The notes: generated from the letters alone by a model not told the origin. A stretch of 64,000 nucleotides of DNA from Cavia porcellus (GCF_034190915.1 NW_026947485.1:50761019-50825018), one strand, 5' to 3'; shown: positions 1-14,959, numbered from the stretch's first letter. Made by a program: numbers and translations.

Positions 1-2532
<2,532 letters not shown>

Positions 2533-2763
2533 CTCTTCCTATGACTTCATTGAAATGCACTATCAGGCTGCTGGGCCCAATCACTACATGCTGGACTGCT
2601 TGCACCAGCTCTGGATTTAGAGCACTGAGGTCAATGTGGACTGTATTTTGTAGTAATGGACTGGATATATCAGAGTCTCCACTATTTAGGATGGGGGACA
2701 AGTCCGTCAGAGGATACTGCACTTGTCTGCATGATCCATTCTGAGATGAGTTAGGAAACTGAT
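2533..2763 (-). CDS. MET: MET exon 15: juxtamembrane end and start of kinase domain (residues 1009-1086)
   Basis: 231 bases, acceptor TATGTTGCAG, donor GTAAGT. It runs [17 protein letters not shown] to [11 protein letters not shown]. The last residues G1084-R1085-G1086 are the first part of the glycine-rich ATP loop (GRGHFG), completed by exon 16. The segment [21 protein letters not shown] is the alpha-A/juxtamembrane helix conserved in MET and RON kinases. Very close to human (DLSPILNS for DMSPILTS). Confidence 0.98.
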
Positions 2764-3249
2764 CTGCAACATAAAGCAAAATTACAAGAACACAATAGTG
2801 AAACCTCACTTAATGAAGACTGCAAAAAGGCAGCAAACTAAATTATTAGTGAGGTCACAATTTTAAAATTAAAGAAGTGGTGCTTATAACAGATAAGGCT
2901 AGGGATTGCCTTTGATAAAAATGGTATAGTAAGTCGGGAAAAATACTGGCTTATTTTATAAAACATTTATGATTTTCCTTTATGTAGACTGTTAACTCTG
3001 AAAGTTATGTGCCCTCATTTGATGTACCATCAAAGAAAGGCATTTTTCTTTTGATTAATAGCAAAAAATCATATTGAAGTTCATTTTTGAATGTTGTATC
3101 TTTAGGAAGCAGTGAGTTGATCTCAAAAAGTTCAGTTTAAATGTAAGAATATGAAAAGTTTCTTTTAGGAGATGTGTTTACTAACAAAAGTAATAACAAA
3201 AATTATGGAAATCTATATGACTTCCCAACCAAGGAAAAATACATATTGG

Positions 3250-3250
<1 letters not shown>

Positions 3251-3293
<43 letters not shown>
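3251..3293. repeat. (AC)n microsatellite
   Basis: 43 bases of uninterrupted AC dinucleotides, about 21 units. Likely polymorphic. It creates spurious Thr-His frames in translation. Confidence 0.98.
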
Positions 3294-3295
<2 letters not shown>

Positions 3296-3380
3296 TATAT
3301 ACAGACCGAGTACTGTTTTCTGAAATGCTTGGAATCAGAAGTACTGCATTTCAGATTTCTTGATAGCTGTAAGGAATTTA

Positions 3381-3510
3381 CTGGTTGAGCATCCCTGATC
3401 TGAAATGTTCAAAAAGTCAAAACTTTTTCAGCATGGTGCCATTGGTCATAAAGTTTTATAGTTTAGAACATTTGGGATTTTAGGTTTTCAGGTCATGGAT
3501 GCTCAATCCA
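3381..3510. mobile_element. Non-autonomous Tc1/mariner-type DNA transposon remnant
   Basis: A 130-base element with near-matching terminal inverted repeats (left TGGTTGAGCATCC, right end the complement of TGGATTGAGCATCC). It is flanked by TA on both sides (3379-3380 and 3511-3512), the target-site signature of Tc1/mariner elements. The ends resemble the 'GTTGAGCATCCCTAATC' termini of Tigger-like MITEs. The exact subfamily name is uncertain. Confidence 0.7.
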
Positions 3511-3930
3511 TATACATGTAATTATATATATGTAATTAGAAATGCATAATGGTGATATCTTCAGAACTGAAAGGTTTTCACAGTAGTGATAAATTCGCCA
3601 CCTTATGGTCATGGCAGTAGAGTTATCGTCATTCAGAGTAGGCAGCTTGGACCTGGGTTTGTGTGCCATCCCACTGCCTAGTTGAGGGCACTTGCACAGG
3701 AGGTCCTTGTAAGGTGATCTTTACAACAAAAACTCTGGAGTGCTTCAGGCAAGATGCTGTTTTGGGAGAAGAAGCGATTTTCTATTTCAAGGCTAGGGAA
3801 CTATGTTGCTGAGATGCTGCTTTGCCTAATGCCCCAGAATACGTATCTATCAAAGAGGAGCATCATAATTGGGCAGTGACTGAAGAGAAACCAGGCAGGG
3901 CACTGAAGCACAGTGTATCACATGAAAGGC

Positions 3931-3935
<5 letters not shown>

Positions 3936-3980
<45 letters not shown>
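3936..3980. repeat. (GT)n microsatellite
   Basis: 45 bases of uninterrupted GT dinucleotides. It is complementary to the (AC)n tract about 640 bases to the left, so the two could pair in a single strand. Confidence 0.98.
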
Positions 3981-3981
<1 letters not shown>

Positions 3982-5770
3982 CTATTGGCACCAACAGATG
4001 ATATTCTCTGTATGCAAATAAGAAAATCTGATTTTGGGACACGAAAGTTGATGGCATCTTGACTATTTCTAATCCCATCTAAGCATCTGTAGTATTTTCC
4101 GTGGCTCATATTTGATTAATAACAAATACTTGGCCAGAGAAATGAGTTTCAAAAGTGGTTCCACAAAAGTTTGTGGGGCACCTACAGCCTTGGTAATAAC
4201 TAGTTGGAAATAAGACAGATGCAGCATTAAAAGAAGGATGTAGAAGTTAGCGGACCATCTGAAATGCTGGGCTGGTAAAGGAAGGAGGAAGCGTACTTAG
4301 ATGCTGGCTCCTCAGATCTCAAGGAGTTTGGCTCTCCAAGCTTTCCTCAGGGGATTGGAAATGCAAATAAGCTTCTTGAAACTCCTACCTTCACCTTCAC
4401 TTTCTAAACTTATGCTTCTGGAGGTAAGAGTTATAGATTCTTAGGGCTGCAGGGACCTCGGGAAATCTCTAGTGAGATAAGGACAAAAGTCCTCTGGCAG
4501 GGAAATTCTACTGACCCTTTAGCTAAGTTCCAATATGTGTAGAAACCAATTTAGACCACCAATGTGTGACCTTGATGGAACACCACAGAGAATTCTGGGT
4601 CTTCTAATGACTCTTGGGCTATTCTCAATAATGACAGAGGAAGGCTCTATAGCTGTGTGGTTGCCAGCTGTGCATTCTCCTCTGTCTTCTCTATGGAAGG
4701 TCCTCTTTTGCCAGTTTTTACCTTTCCATGTTTCCAAGAAAGGTTCACAGTGGACATGGGAAAGAAGCTCCTTGTCTTAGCAATGATGACAGAGGTTTGC
4801 TGAGTAAGGAGTTTGGAAGATTATAAAAGCTTTTTTTCTTAAGGTATTGTGAATTCTAATTATCTCAGGTTAGTTATCAAATATGAATATAAAATAGTAA
4901 CTAGATCTAAATTTCAAAACACACTAGGATTTGATTTGTCCATACTGCTAAAGAATAATTTCTAAAGGTGAGAAGTCATGTGGACAAAGATAATATTTAT
5001 AACATATATCTCTATAGTGATAACACAAACTTCAAAAAATTTAGAGGCAGCAAGTGGTAAGAAAGTTAACACGTTAAGCATGATTGTTCTTGTACTTGTT
5101 TGGATGAGCACCTTTTAACTTTCCAGTATCTGCAACTGTCTGTGACTCACTTTATTTGTCCAGTGGTAAATATTAAACCAGGGAAATGCTGGCACTTGAC
5201 TCATGTCCTGTAACTTCTAAAGATAATGGTGTTGGTACAATACAGACACTTTGCTTTGACCAGGAGATTTTTAAATTAAACAATGTGAAATGCTGTGGCC
5301 ATCCTGACCATTATTAGGCCTAATGTTTTGCAAAGCAGATGATGTTGATTTCTCCTTGTTTGATAGCATAATTGAAGGTTATTCTTGGCTAAGACTCAAA
5401 ATGTGTTCAATTCCTAGAGTGTAATAGGTAAAAGACCGTGCTCATTGAGAATGCTTCAAAAGGTTACTAATAGTATAATTCAAAATGTTTGGGATTCAAT
5501 AAATGTAGTAGTTACAACTTATATTTAAACAAAAATATGGTTTATAACTTAACTCTTGGAGTTGTAAAGAGTTCATAATTTCTCAGCATCATGCTCTGGT
5601 GATACACAAATTACTACTGCTCAAATTATTTTAAAATTAGTTTTTTTGTGAGATGAGAGCTCATAGGTTCTAAAGTTAGAAAATATACATCGTTTAGAAG
5701 TAAGAGCCATGTAATTCTGTGTCAGGTTCACACCTCTTTGGCAGAGGTTAAGTGCTTGTTTTTATTTTTA

Positions 5771-5998
<228 letters not shown>

Positions 5999-6188
5999 TT
6001 AAAATAGAGAAAGAAAGAGCTTGTTAAAGTCTTGGGTATCATGGTTCCCATTAGAGTTTGACCTAGTGTTAAGAACTCACGGGTTTTATGGTTTACATAT
6101 AAGATGGCACACAAGATCTATGACAAAGTTAAATTGTAATGGTTATTCTTAGGAGAATTTCTTAAAACAAATAACGTGAAAAATATAC

Positions 6189-6345
6189 CTTTAATTTGCT
6201 TTCTCTTTTTCAGCCACAGGAAAAGCCCAAGTAATACTAAAAGTATTACTGATACCGAGACAACGCTAACAATCAATCCCGTGAAATTCTGATCTGGTTG
6301 AACTATTACTTTTCCAAGGAGAGTTGAAGAGACTTCTTGCTTCCA
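6189..6345 (-). CDS. MET: MET exon 13: membrane-proximal and transmembrane segment (residues 910-962)
   Basis: 157 bases, acceptor CTTTTCAG, donor GTATAT, ending one base into codon 962. It opens with [18 protein letters not shown] and a sequon at N929-F-T. The single membrane span is about 932-954: a run of L, I, V, S and G ending FLWL, followed by the stop-transfer KKRKQIK at 955-961. The hydrophobic core differs from human at many positions while staying hydrophobic, as expected for a membrane segment. Confidence 0.98.
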
Positions 6346-8024
6346 CTGAAAAGTGATAAAGAAGGGTTAGTCTGATCATGATTGATATAAAATATTCTAT
6401 CCAAGGTGAATCCCATTTTTCTGGGTGTCAAATCCCACCTGGCTGTTATCATCATGAAAGTGGCATCCCTGTGTTCAGAGAAATAAAGGATTCTTCAGTT
6501 CTGCTTCCATGATCAAATACTTAGAGAATACTGATTCCCAAAATACTTCTATAATATTTATTGGCTTGTATTTGTAAGTAGGTGTTAGAGATAAAAAAGA
6601 TCTTGAGAACTGATGTATATTAAGTAAGATGCACATAAATAATTACAGCATAATATGAAATGCAGCATATCAGCATACATAAATAGCAAGAAATCAATTC
6701 TGTCTCATTAAAGAATGGAGTGGATGGCAGAGAAGACACTGTGAGAGACAAATAATTGTAGTTATAATGGGACAATAAAACCTGAGAATATTTTTATTCG
6801 TCTTGATATATAGAAGACATCTTTGAGGCCTCTTCTTGCTCTCTTTTAGCATTTTTTGACTTTTAGGCTTTATGATGACTCTGAAATTCCATCTCTGAGC
6901 TCATGATTCAGTCTTCGATTTTCTAATATTTTTCATGTTTTAATTTCACAAATTTTATTCTCTATAGCTTTTAAGAATATTTCAGGAATCCTTTGAATAC
7001 CATTTATTCTTAGATAAGCAAATTGTGGGACACATATAATGAAGTATTATCCAGTCACAAAAAGGAACACAGGAATAACACATGTCCATACACGGATAAA
7101 CCTTGAAAACGTGTGCTCAGTGAATCAGACATACAAGGACAACTATGGCATGACTCCACCTACAGGAAATATCTAGAACAGGCAAATTCATACAGATAGA
7201 AAGTAGCTTATAGATTACTGGGGGCTGATGGAGAGAGTGGGGATTGTGGAGTGACTGCTTAATGGGTCCCGAGCTTCTGTTTGGGGTGATGAATGGACAG
7301 TGGGATTAGACAGCGGATGATTACACTGAAGGCAATACATGCTACTGAACTGTACACTTACAATGGTTAAAATGAAAAATTTCACATTGTATATATTTTA
7401 ACACAATTTAAAGAAGTTAGTGACGTAATACAGCAAACCCACTGAAATGTACTTTAAATGGGCAAACTGTATGACAGGTGAGTTACACTGTAGTAAAGCT
7501 ATTAAAAATAATGAAAAAAATCATTCTGGTTCTACATTATCTGACTGAGCTGTCTCCATGGAAAAAGTTACTGTGAACTCTTTAATCCACACTTTACTCT
7601 GTCCAGCACATACATCTTTCATTCATGGGGTCCATGCATTTGTGGTCATGTAGTGGGTGGTGGTACACTGGCTCTGGGCTCCTGAGATGTGAGAGATGGG
7701 GAAAAAGATACTCTTACACCTGATCTTATATTTTCTGAGAATTACAGTAAAGTTTGGCTATACAACATGATGGAGAGCCAGTGTGGGCAGAAAGGACTTT
7801 TGAGACCTACCCTCCAAAGCCTGGGGCAGGAGCCAGTGTGGGGGAAAAAACCAAAAAAACAACAAAAAAAAACCTGTTTCTAGAATAACAACTAGGAATT
7901 GAGGTTGAGTTGATGAGCCACAGCCAACACATAAATGAGCTTTAATGATTTATTTTAAGCCTACAAGTGACATAATTACACTGGCATCCTTATTTACATC
8001 ATGAGAGGAATGCAGGAATCCCAC
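6346..8024 (-). other. MET: Intron 12 of MET
   Basis: 1.7 kb. The middle (7029-7411) is an L1 3' end, listed separately. The sequence from 7412 to 8024 has a short A-rich CAAAA stretch near 7849-7872 and no recognisable gene or element. Confidence 0.85.
7029..7411 (+). mobile_element. Old LINE-1 3' UTR fragment (L1M-type)
   Basis: The text matches the well-known 3' end of ancient mammalian L1: a block around GAGTGACTGCTTAATGGG, then TTTGGGGTGATGAA, then CTGAACTGTACACTTA and TTAAAATG leading to a degenerate A/T tail. Plus orientation, antisense to MET. Diverged and 5' truncated, with no coding capacity. Confidence 0.8.
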
Positions 8025-8171
8025 CTCTATATTTAGCTCGCTGTTCAGTTTCAGCAGGTCATTGGGGACCGTGCATAAAACAGCTTCATCATGTGGCTCT
8101 ACACTCTCACAGCTCTTATTTCCAACTTTTAACACGTCACCTTTAACTGCTTCAGGGTCAATATCATTTCC
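8025..8171 (-). CDS. MET: MET exon 12: fourth IPT/TIG domain (residues 861-909)
   Basis: 147 bases, phase 0 at both ends. It reads [21 protein letters not shown], then the more divergent [17 protein letters not shown], then [11 protein letters not shown]. There is a sequon at N878-K-S. The acceptor CTTCTAG follows a long pure T-run in transcript sense (plus-strand A-run near 8181-8196), a strong polypyrimidine tract. Donor GTGGGA. Confidence 0.98.
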
Positions 8172-8828
8172 CTAGAAGGAAAAAAAAAAAAAAAAGAGGT
8201 TGTTAACACTTCGCAGATTTGCAGGAATGCTCATGATTGTGAGGAGTATAAATACACTGCACGCACAGGCCATGTTATTGTTTGCCAAGGCCTATGATTT
8301 CATGGTGCTCATTTTCATGGGAATTGGGATGGCTGAAGGGAAGCATGAGCACTTTAGGACACTAATTAGGATTTACAGGGCTGAGCTTTTTCGTCAAACT
8401 GAATTTTAGAGAAGAATAAAGAAAATCTTGTTTTTTACCTTACATTGAATAATGTCTTAGTCATAACCATCTTACTACTGCATTCAGTGGGAACTGGTGT
8501 TTGGCAAAAGGGAAGCAATTTAGACTTTCAGTTGTTGCACGGCCTTACACTGACTAATGAACTTGGATTTGCTTTTAGAATCACACTGAGAGCTTCAAAA
8601 ACACTCATGCTTAGGTCCCAGATTGCCAGAGATCTGATATAATTTCTCTATGCCAAATACTCCTCTTCTGTTTGAGTTGAGCAGTTTTTCTCATCCTTCT
8701 TGCACACTTAAGTCCTATACCTGAAAGAACTTTGTCTCAAAGAAATTCCCATAAGATATTCCATGTTCTTCAACATGGAATGTATAATTATATTACCATA
8801 TATCAAATAACTATATAGTTACAGAAGA

Positions 8829-8890
8829 TTTTTTTTTTAGTACTGGTGAATGAACCCAGAACCTTCCACACTGAGCTACATTCTAGGCCT
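8829..8890 (-). mobile_element. ID-type SINE fragment
   Basis: Reading the minus strand gives a B-box-like 'GGTTC' region with 'GTAGCTCAGTG' and then a run of A. It is degraded and short. It lies just left of the AT microsatellite and a second SINE. Confidence 0.5.
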
Positions 8891-8904
8891 TTCTAAAAAT
8901 TTAC

Positions 8905-8943
8905 TATATATATATATACATATATATATATGTATATATATAT
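8905..8943. repeat. (AT)n microsatellite
   Basis: About 39 bases of alternating T and A with two C/G interruptions; self-complementary and able to form a cruciform. Confidence 0.9.
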
Positions 8944-9021
8944 TTTTTTTAATTGGTGCCTGTTATCAAACTCACAACTTGCAAGGCAGGCGCTTATGCC
9001 ACTGAGCTAAATCCTCAGCCC
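8943..9021 (-). mobile_element. ID-like tRNA-derived SINE, 3' shortened
   Basis: Minus-strand reading shows GGATTTAGCTCAGTGGCATAAG, the A box and D-arm shared with the better copies at 10449 and 15771, then a degenerate B box and an A-rich tail. Part of the anticodon-to-T arm is deleted. Confidence 0.8.
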
Positions 9022-10448
9022 AAGATTTTAAAAATTTACTCAATCTGACATATTTAGTTAACTGACTTTATCAGGAATTTAAAAAAACATCAGCATTTGT
9101 TGAAGAAACAAATCATTAGCCTTGAGAAAAAAGTATAAATGTGTAATTTCCCGTATCTACTCTTAACAAGCATAGTTATTTATTGAATAAGCCATTACTT
9201 TGAGGAGAGATCTATCAAAACCTGTAATTATATTCTTTATGAACAAAGAATGACTAGTAATAGCTACAGGCCCGATCCTTTATTTTATACAATCTTTAAT
9301 ACTGCTTTCACATATAATATCTCAAATGAAACTCAAAAGATTTGAAGGTCAGATATTATTATAGGAAAAGGAGCTGAAAGAAGATGCTTCTTATAGCATG
9401 AGGACTTTGAGAAAAGATGACCACAAAAAAACAGTATCCTGATGAGATTTCTCTATTCCTGAAGCAGTCTGCACAATCCATCGATCCAGGCCAGCCACAC
9501 AGGGCAATTCAACATAGAAGCACATAAATCTAATAGGTCACTTTGGGGCTTCAAATGACAACTTGTTGGTTAGATCTGAGGAGGATGAGGGATCTTACCA
9601 ACATATTGGAGGGAATTCAGAGAATGACAGAGAAAAGAGATTAAAGAGTAGGAGGATTTGATTTATGAGGGAGGGACTGAATATGTCCTGCTTGCTAAGA
9701 TAGTAACTACAGTTGGGGGAAGGGATGTACATACTGCATTTACATTTTCAATACTCGTTTTTTACGTTTAGGGTTTTCTCTAGGATGTTACATAAAAGGA
9801 AACAAAAGAAAATCATACAGTTGAACAACTGCACCCCTTTTCACACTCTCCCACCAAGAAATATATAATGAGCAGTGTTGCATATAAGAAATTACTCTCA
9901 GCTTTGTATATTTAATAGTTTTAAAAGCTGAAAAGCGTAGGTGTCACAGAAGTGATCTTAGTGCCTACATGAGGAGAGCTAATTTCTACCTGTAGGCCAG
10001 TATAGTCATTTAAAGTAAACAGCTACATAAAGCTAAGAAAAATGTATACCTTCAGAACTTTTGTTACTTTTATCATTATTATTAACTATCATTAAATAGA
10101 ACATATTTATGAAATCAGTTCAATTCTGTAGACTTTTAAATAAAGCAACATAAGAAGAAGCAGATTTCTGATATTTAAGCCCTTACACATGCAGAACAAA
10201 TTAGAATTATAATTATCTCATTTTATTCTGCAAAGATATCAGCCTCTCCAGGTAGGTATCCTGACTGTTCCGGCTTTATATATGAAGCACAGAGATATGA
10301 GAAAGACTAGGTCACTGAAGCAAATCAAATTCTATTTGATGCAGAATGAACTGACCACCTACTGTGTGTTGTAATCAGGGTTAGTCACCAAGGATAAAGA
10401 TGAACCAGAGTCTCCCTTCTTTCTGTAATGTTAAAATGGGCACATTTC

Positions 10449-10565
10449 GGGGCAGGGGATTTAGCTCAGCGGCATAAGTACCTGCCTTGCAAGCAGGCGA
10501 TCGTGAGTTCGATCCCCGGTACCGATAAAAAGGAAAAAAGACAAAAAAAAAAAAAAAAAAAAAGA
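10449..10565 (+). mobile_element. ID-like tRNA-derived SINE, full copy with target duplication
   Basis: Begins GGGGCAGGGGATTTAGCTCA. It has an internal RNA polymerase III A box, a perfect 5-bp anticodon-like stem (CCTGC/GCAGG) around the 7-base loop CTTGCAA, and the B box AGTTCGATCCCC. It ends in a GATAAAAAGG stretch and about 20 A. The target duplication CACATTTC is at 10441-10448 and 10566-10573. The sharp ends and long A tail suggest a young copy. Confidence 0.93.
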
Positions 10566-12685
10566 CACATTTCTAAAATCTACACTAGTGATTCCTACTA
10601 TGTCATGTTAGGATGTACTGGTTCGTGTCTTCTCTAAATCTGGCCACACATGATATAATGTTTCTACTCAGCATCCAGGCCTGGGGATGCTGCACAGGCT
10701 ACGAAAGGGGTGTAAGTGGAAGCACAGTGTTTGAAAAATGGCATTGTAATAAAAGGGATCTGCATGTGTTTATACTCAGGTGGCTGCAAGGCAAACTGCA
10801 GAGAGTGGGTGAAAGCAGTAGGTGCAGATTAGTAGCAGGACCCATCAGGCAGGTTCAGAGCAGGGAGGTTAACAGTGGAGAATCAGCGAGTTGTTGGTGG
10901 AGGTGACATTTGTATTTCACCAAAAGGATGTGAGTCCCTCAGGTTAGAAGCCAGGCCAAACAACTGTCACCAAAAGCTTCAAATTTGAGTTTCACAACAT
11001 GTCAACAGGCAACTGAGGGCAAATTCCCTGGATGTTTGAGAAAAGCAGGGCAAACCAAATTAAGCTGATTTCTTCACTGGCTACTAGGCCTTCACCATTT
11101 ACTTACTTGGAAGAACCTTTCCATTGCTGTCAATGTGCCCTGGAATATAATTTTTTACAGAATTCCCACTAATGTTTGCAGCACAGGGAAATAATGTTTG
11201 AGGGTAAGGTATGCATCTGTTAAATGAGAATAAATCTTGATGCTAGGTCAAATGACTTTGGAGAAAAGAATCCTTCTCTTCCATCTTGTCTGGAGTGAGA
11301 ACTGGCTATGTGGTAGCCGTGATCGGGATTGGGTCTATGGATCCAGGTAAAGTGGTTGGAGGAGGGGAAAAGATAACTATTGGCTGCCTCTGGCCAGCAG
11401 GTGGGTTGGGTTGGCTCAGGATGATGCTCCCTTTTAGATCTTTTTGAAGCCTGTCATTGATGCCTGATCTTCACCTGAGTTTTCAACATCTGTTCTAGTG
11501 TGTATCACACCTGAGTTCCTGATCTGTTTTAGTTCATCTTCCTGCCTCCTTTTCTTGTTGAACTGAGTTCTCCAGACTTAAATTTTGAAGCATATCTATT
11601 TCCAAATATTCCTATATGCTCCAGAATAAGATGAACTCTCAGAGAAGTGTCAGACAGCCAGAACTTTCTATAAAATATATTCATGCACAAATGTCAGATA
11701 ATAATTACAGAAAGTATCAGATTTCTTTAAACTAAATAAAATTTTTGATCATTTTAGAAAGCTTAGTGCTACTTCACTTAAAGAACTGTATTAATATGTG
11801 CATACCATTGCTTTTCTTAATAGGAAAAGCTTTTCTATTATGGAAGCTATTTTAATACATATTAAATGAAAGTTAATATGAGAAGCACTGTAATTTTAGT
11901 GGAATTTGGCCTCAAGTAGCTTAAAGAAAGACCTAGTTCTTCTGTTTGCTCCCTAGATAACCCTGACACAAGGCATGTTTTTGTTAATCTGCCTATAAAT
12001 GCAGATAATCTTTACAGACCTCCCAATCTCATAGGTCCATGTAAGAGAAGAGTGAAATAATGTATGTCAAAGTACTCCATGAACTGTAAAATTCCTCATA
12101 ACTGTTGGCAGTTGTTGATAGGAACATCACATCCTACTTTGTATTTCCAAAGAGATGTCTACCTCTGAGGCCCGCTGTCTACAGCTGGGTCTGGTGGACT
12201 TGAAGCCATGACCATAACTACCTCCTACATCTGCAGGGTTTCTGATTCATGCTGAGAAGTGACTGATCTTGCCCCAAACTTGGCTGGCTCTTTCACTCAT
12301 GGTGTAGTCACTGAGCCTCCTGTTCATTAGCTAATGCTCACAACTGGGGCTGGAGAGTATTGCCATCCCTTCTTGGCTAAGGGATCTTTTTGGATGTGGC
12401 ATTCAGAGTAGACAATAAAGCTCACTCTAAACACATGATGTTTTAACAGCTCTTTCAATGAGAGGCAAATGTACTTCACTCTCATGGTCTGAATGATAAC
12501 TGAACAAGTATCACTTTGATCAAAACACTTTTAATAAAAATATTTTACTGCTCATCCAGAAGAGGCCTTTTCTTTTCTCTTTTGATGTTTTATTTTCCCT
12601 AGTTTCTTCTTTAAGAGAGGCAGAGGTTTCAATGTGATCTCTTTTAGAAAATGATAGAGAATTACATTTCTGTCACAACAGCCAA

Positions 12686-12854
12686 AGTGTGGTGACTTCC
12701 ACCTACAACCTCTGCACACTGGGAAGCTGAGGCAAGAAAATTACCAGTTAGAGCACAGGCTGGACAATTTACCAAGACCCTGTCTCAAAAGATTGGGGAT
12801 GTAGTTCATGTGGGACTAGAGTTCAATCCCTAGAACTTTAAAAAAAAAAAAAAT
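12686..12854 (+). mobile_element. Fused B1 + ID SINE (B4-like)
   Basis: The left part reads as a worn B1/7SL monomer (CTGGGAAGCTGAGGC, then AGACCCTGTCTCAAAAGA). It runs straight into an ID-type tRNA unit (TTGGGGATGTAGTTCA to GTTCAATCCC) and an A tail at about 12840-12853. This order is the B4/B1-dID arrangement known from rodents. Confidence 0.75.
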
Positions 12855-13964
12855 GTCGCAAAAATACTATCATGTGTCTTAGATTTCCTCTTATTCTTAA
12901 GGAAAGTGGAGCATGGGCATATGCTATCACCCTAAAACAAGTGCCCTAAACTGTCCCTTCCCCCAGAAATTACTGCTCTGTGTTATGTCAGGTGCTATAT
13001 ACTTGTTAGAGAAAAAGTCTTTGTACTATCACGAAAAGGAAGGTTTTTGTGCATGTCTCCAGAAACTCCTTGGGCCATGATGGAATAACAATAATAGGAT
13101 GAGGATGATGTCAAATCACATTTTTCTTGGTTCAAATACTTTGTAGCGTGTTGAATAATGGGTATTTAATTTATATAAAAAAGGAACTTTTCTGTATCCT
13201 GTGTAGAAGGATATATAAAAGAATCATTTATCTCCAATGTGTCCACCATAGATATAGGAACACAAAATGGAATTTCTATGGGCATAAAACTATTTGCACA
13301 TAAATCTTTGTTTTCAACAAGAAAAACCAATGGAATCTTTCAAATGGCAAACACAGTAATTGTTGAAAGCAAAGGTCACACTAGATTAATTTTATTGAAA
13401 AAAAGTGATAAAAGCCCTTTCTGCTTTTCTAAAACTAATTAAAGAAGTGGATGAAAGAACCTTGCTGTGGTAAACATGCTGCTCACTGAAGCAGGCTTCC
13501 GTTTAATTTCATGCTGGGTTTGCTTAATTATTGCACGAAACGAAACTGTGAGGTTAGTAAACTTGTATGAGTGTGAATGTATGCTGGGGTGAGCTGTGGA
13601 TGGTATCTTGTTGATAAAGCAGGAAAATTTCAGTAGAAACATATTACTTAGATGAAAATGGCCCGTGACAACCTCTATTACATCAAAATAAAGACTAGCC
13701 TATTGCTTTGTGTTTGTATTTGCACTCACAGGACCTTTCAAGAAAAAAATTCTGAATGTTTAAAACAACATGTTGAAGGATAAATATTTTGCTCTTTTGA
13801 GTGGATGGGTTATGGATAACTAACATCTTGATAATTTTGATGTTCTATTATCTTTTGAAGTAAACATTACTCGTGCTACGTAAGAGAGCTATGTTCTAGT
13901 CTGTTCTGTCACTATTTTGCCACTTGTCAAACTATTTAATCTCTCTTGGCCTTGTGGCTCTCCA

Positions 13965-14455
13965 TTTGCAACAGGCTGCTTAGAAAAACAATGAACTATT
14001 ACTGTAATAGGTGGGGCTTTTTTAGATGTGACTGAATCTATAGTGTGTGATGCCTGGGCCAGGGTGTGTGATTTAAATCAGTCCACGGATTGGTTTGGCA
14101 CTGCTCTAATCCTGACAGCCGACACAGAATATAAAAGGGGCAGAAGGAAGCTGCTAAGATTCCTTGCTAGGGGGCGGGGATTTAGCTCATTGGCATAAGC
14201 CCCTGCCTTGCAACTGGGCAGTCTTGAGTTGCTCCTGAATTGTACCAAAACCAAAAAACAAAAAACAAGATCCTTTGCTTGCTTTGCTACCTCTTGCCCA
14301 CTCTGGCTGTTTCTTTTCTGAGATGCCTGTCTGCCACAAGTTACCCTGCCTTGAAGCCAGCTGACTATGAACAGAAACCTCTACAAACTGGAAGCCAAAT
14401 AACTTTTCATGCCTTAACTTTGGGTATTATGTATTTTGTCTCATCAGAGAAGTAA
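13965..14455 (+). mobile_element. Probable MaLR-type LTR remnant, interrupted by a SINE
   Basis: Flanking text on both sides of the SINE at 14171-14267 reads like a MaLR LTR: TATAAAAGGGGCAGAAGG on the left, then on the right the GAACAGAAACCTCTACAAACTG / GCCAAATAA / GTATTTTGTC series seen near 3' ends of mammalian MaLR LTRs. No internal retroviral genes. Family placement is from memory and the borders are approximate. Confidence 0.55.
14171..14267 (+). mobile_element. ID-like tRNA-derived SINE inserted in an LTR remnant
   Basis: Starts GGGGCGGGGATTTAGCTCAT, keeps the GGCATAAG D-arm and the CTTGCAA loop, but has a damaged B box. The tail is CAAAAAACAAAAAACAAG. The flanks AAGATTCCTTGCT and AAGATCCTTTGCT are an imperfect target duplication, so the SINE is younger than the LTR-like element around it. 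Confidence 0.85.
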
Positions 14456-14959
14456 TTATGCAAATTACTTTCAATTAAACTATATTTAGAGGCTAATATA
14501 TTCCCATGGTGTTGGAAATCCAGTTCCATTTATAAATCAGTTTAGAAATGACCACACACAGATATAAAACTCCAAATATGATAAAGAAGTAAAAGAATTA
14601 CAACTGATGCAATTGCTTTTATGGCCCTTATCTTTTACCTTGTAATGAGCACATCTAGGTGAAGTCTTCATGGGAACTGTGTAACATCATCGGGATAAAG
14701 GACTGCAGGAAGTCATTTAACAGATTTGTATCCTGCATTTATTACTTTTAAATATATACACAGAAAAGTACTTTCAAATGCTTCATTAAAAACCAATCCA
14801 CAATTAAATTTACCTTTTATTCTTAAACCAAAAAAGATTTGTTTTTTAGACCTTACATATTGCTGATGGGGCATAAGAGAAAATGGCATGTACACTGATT
14901 CTATTCAAATAGTTATGAGCTCAATAAAGTTCATGATGATTATTTAAGAGACCATTTTA

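Noticed and set aside
3863..4109. Frames with long Thr-His runs
   Set aside because: Translation of the (GT)n microsatellite.
10449..10524. Possible tRNA-Ala(UGC) gene
   Set aside because: The D-arm and acceptor stem do not pair, and it has a SINE 3' end, A tail and target duplication; similar copies recur through the window.
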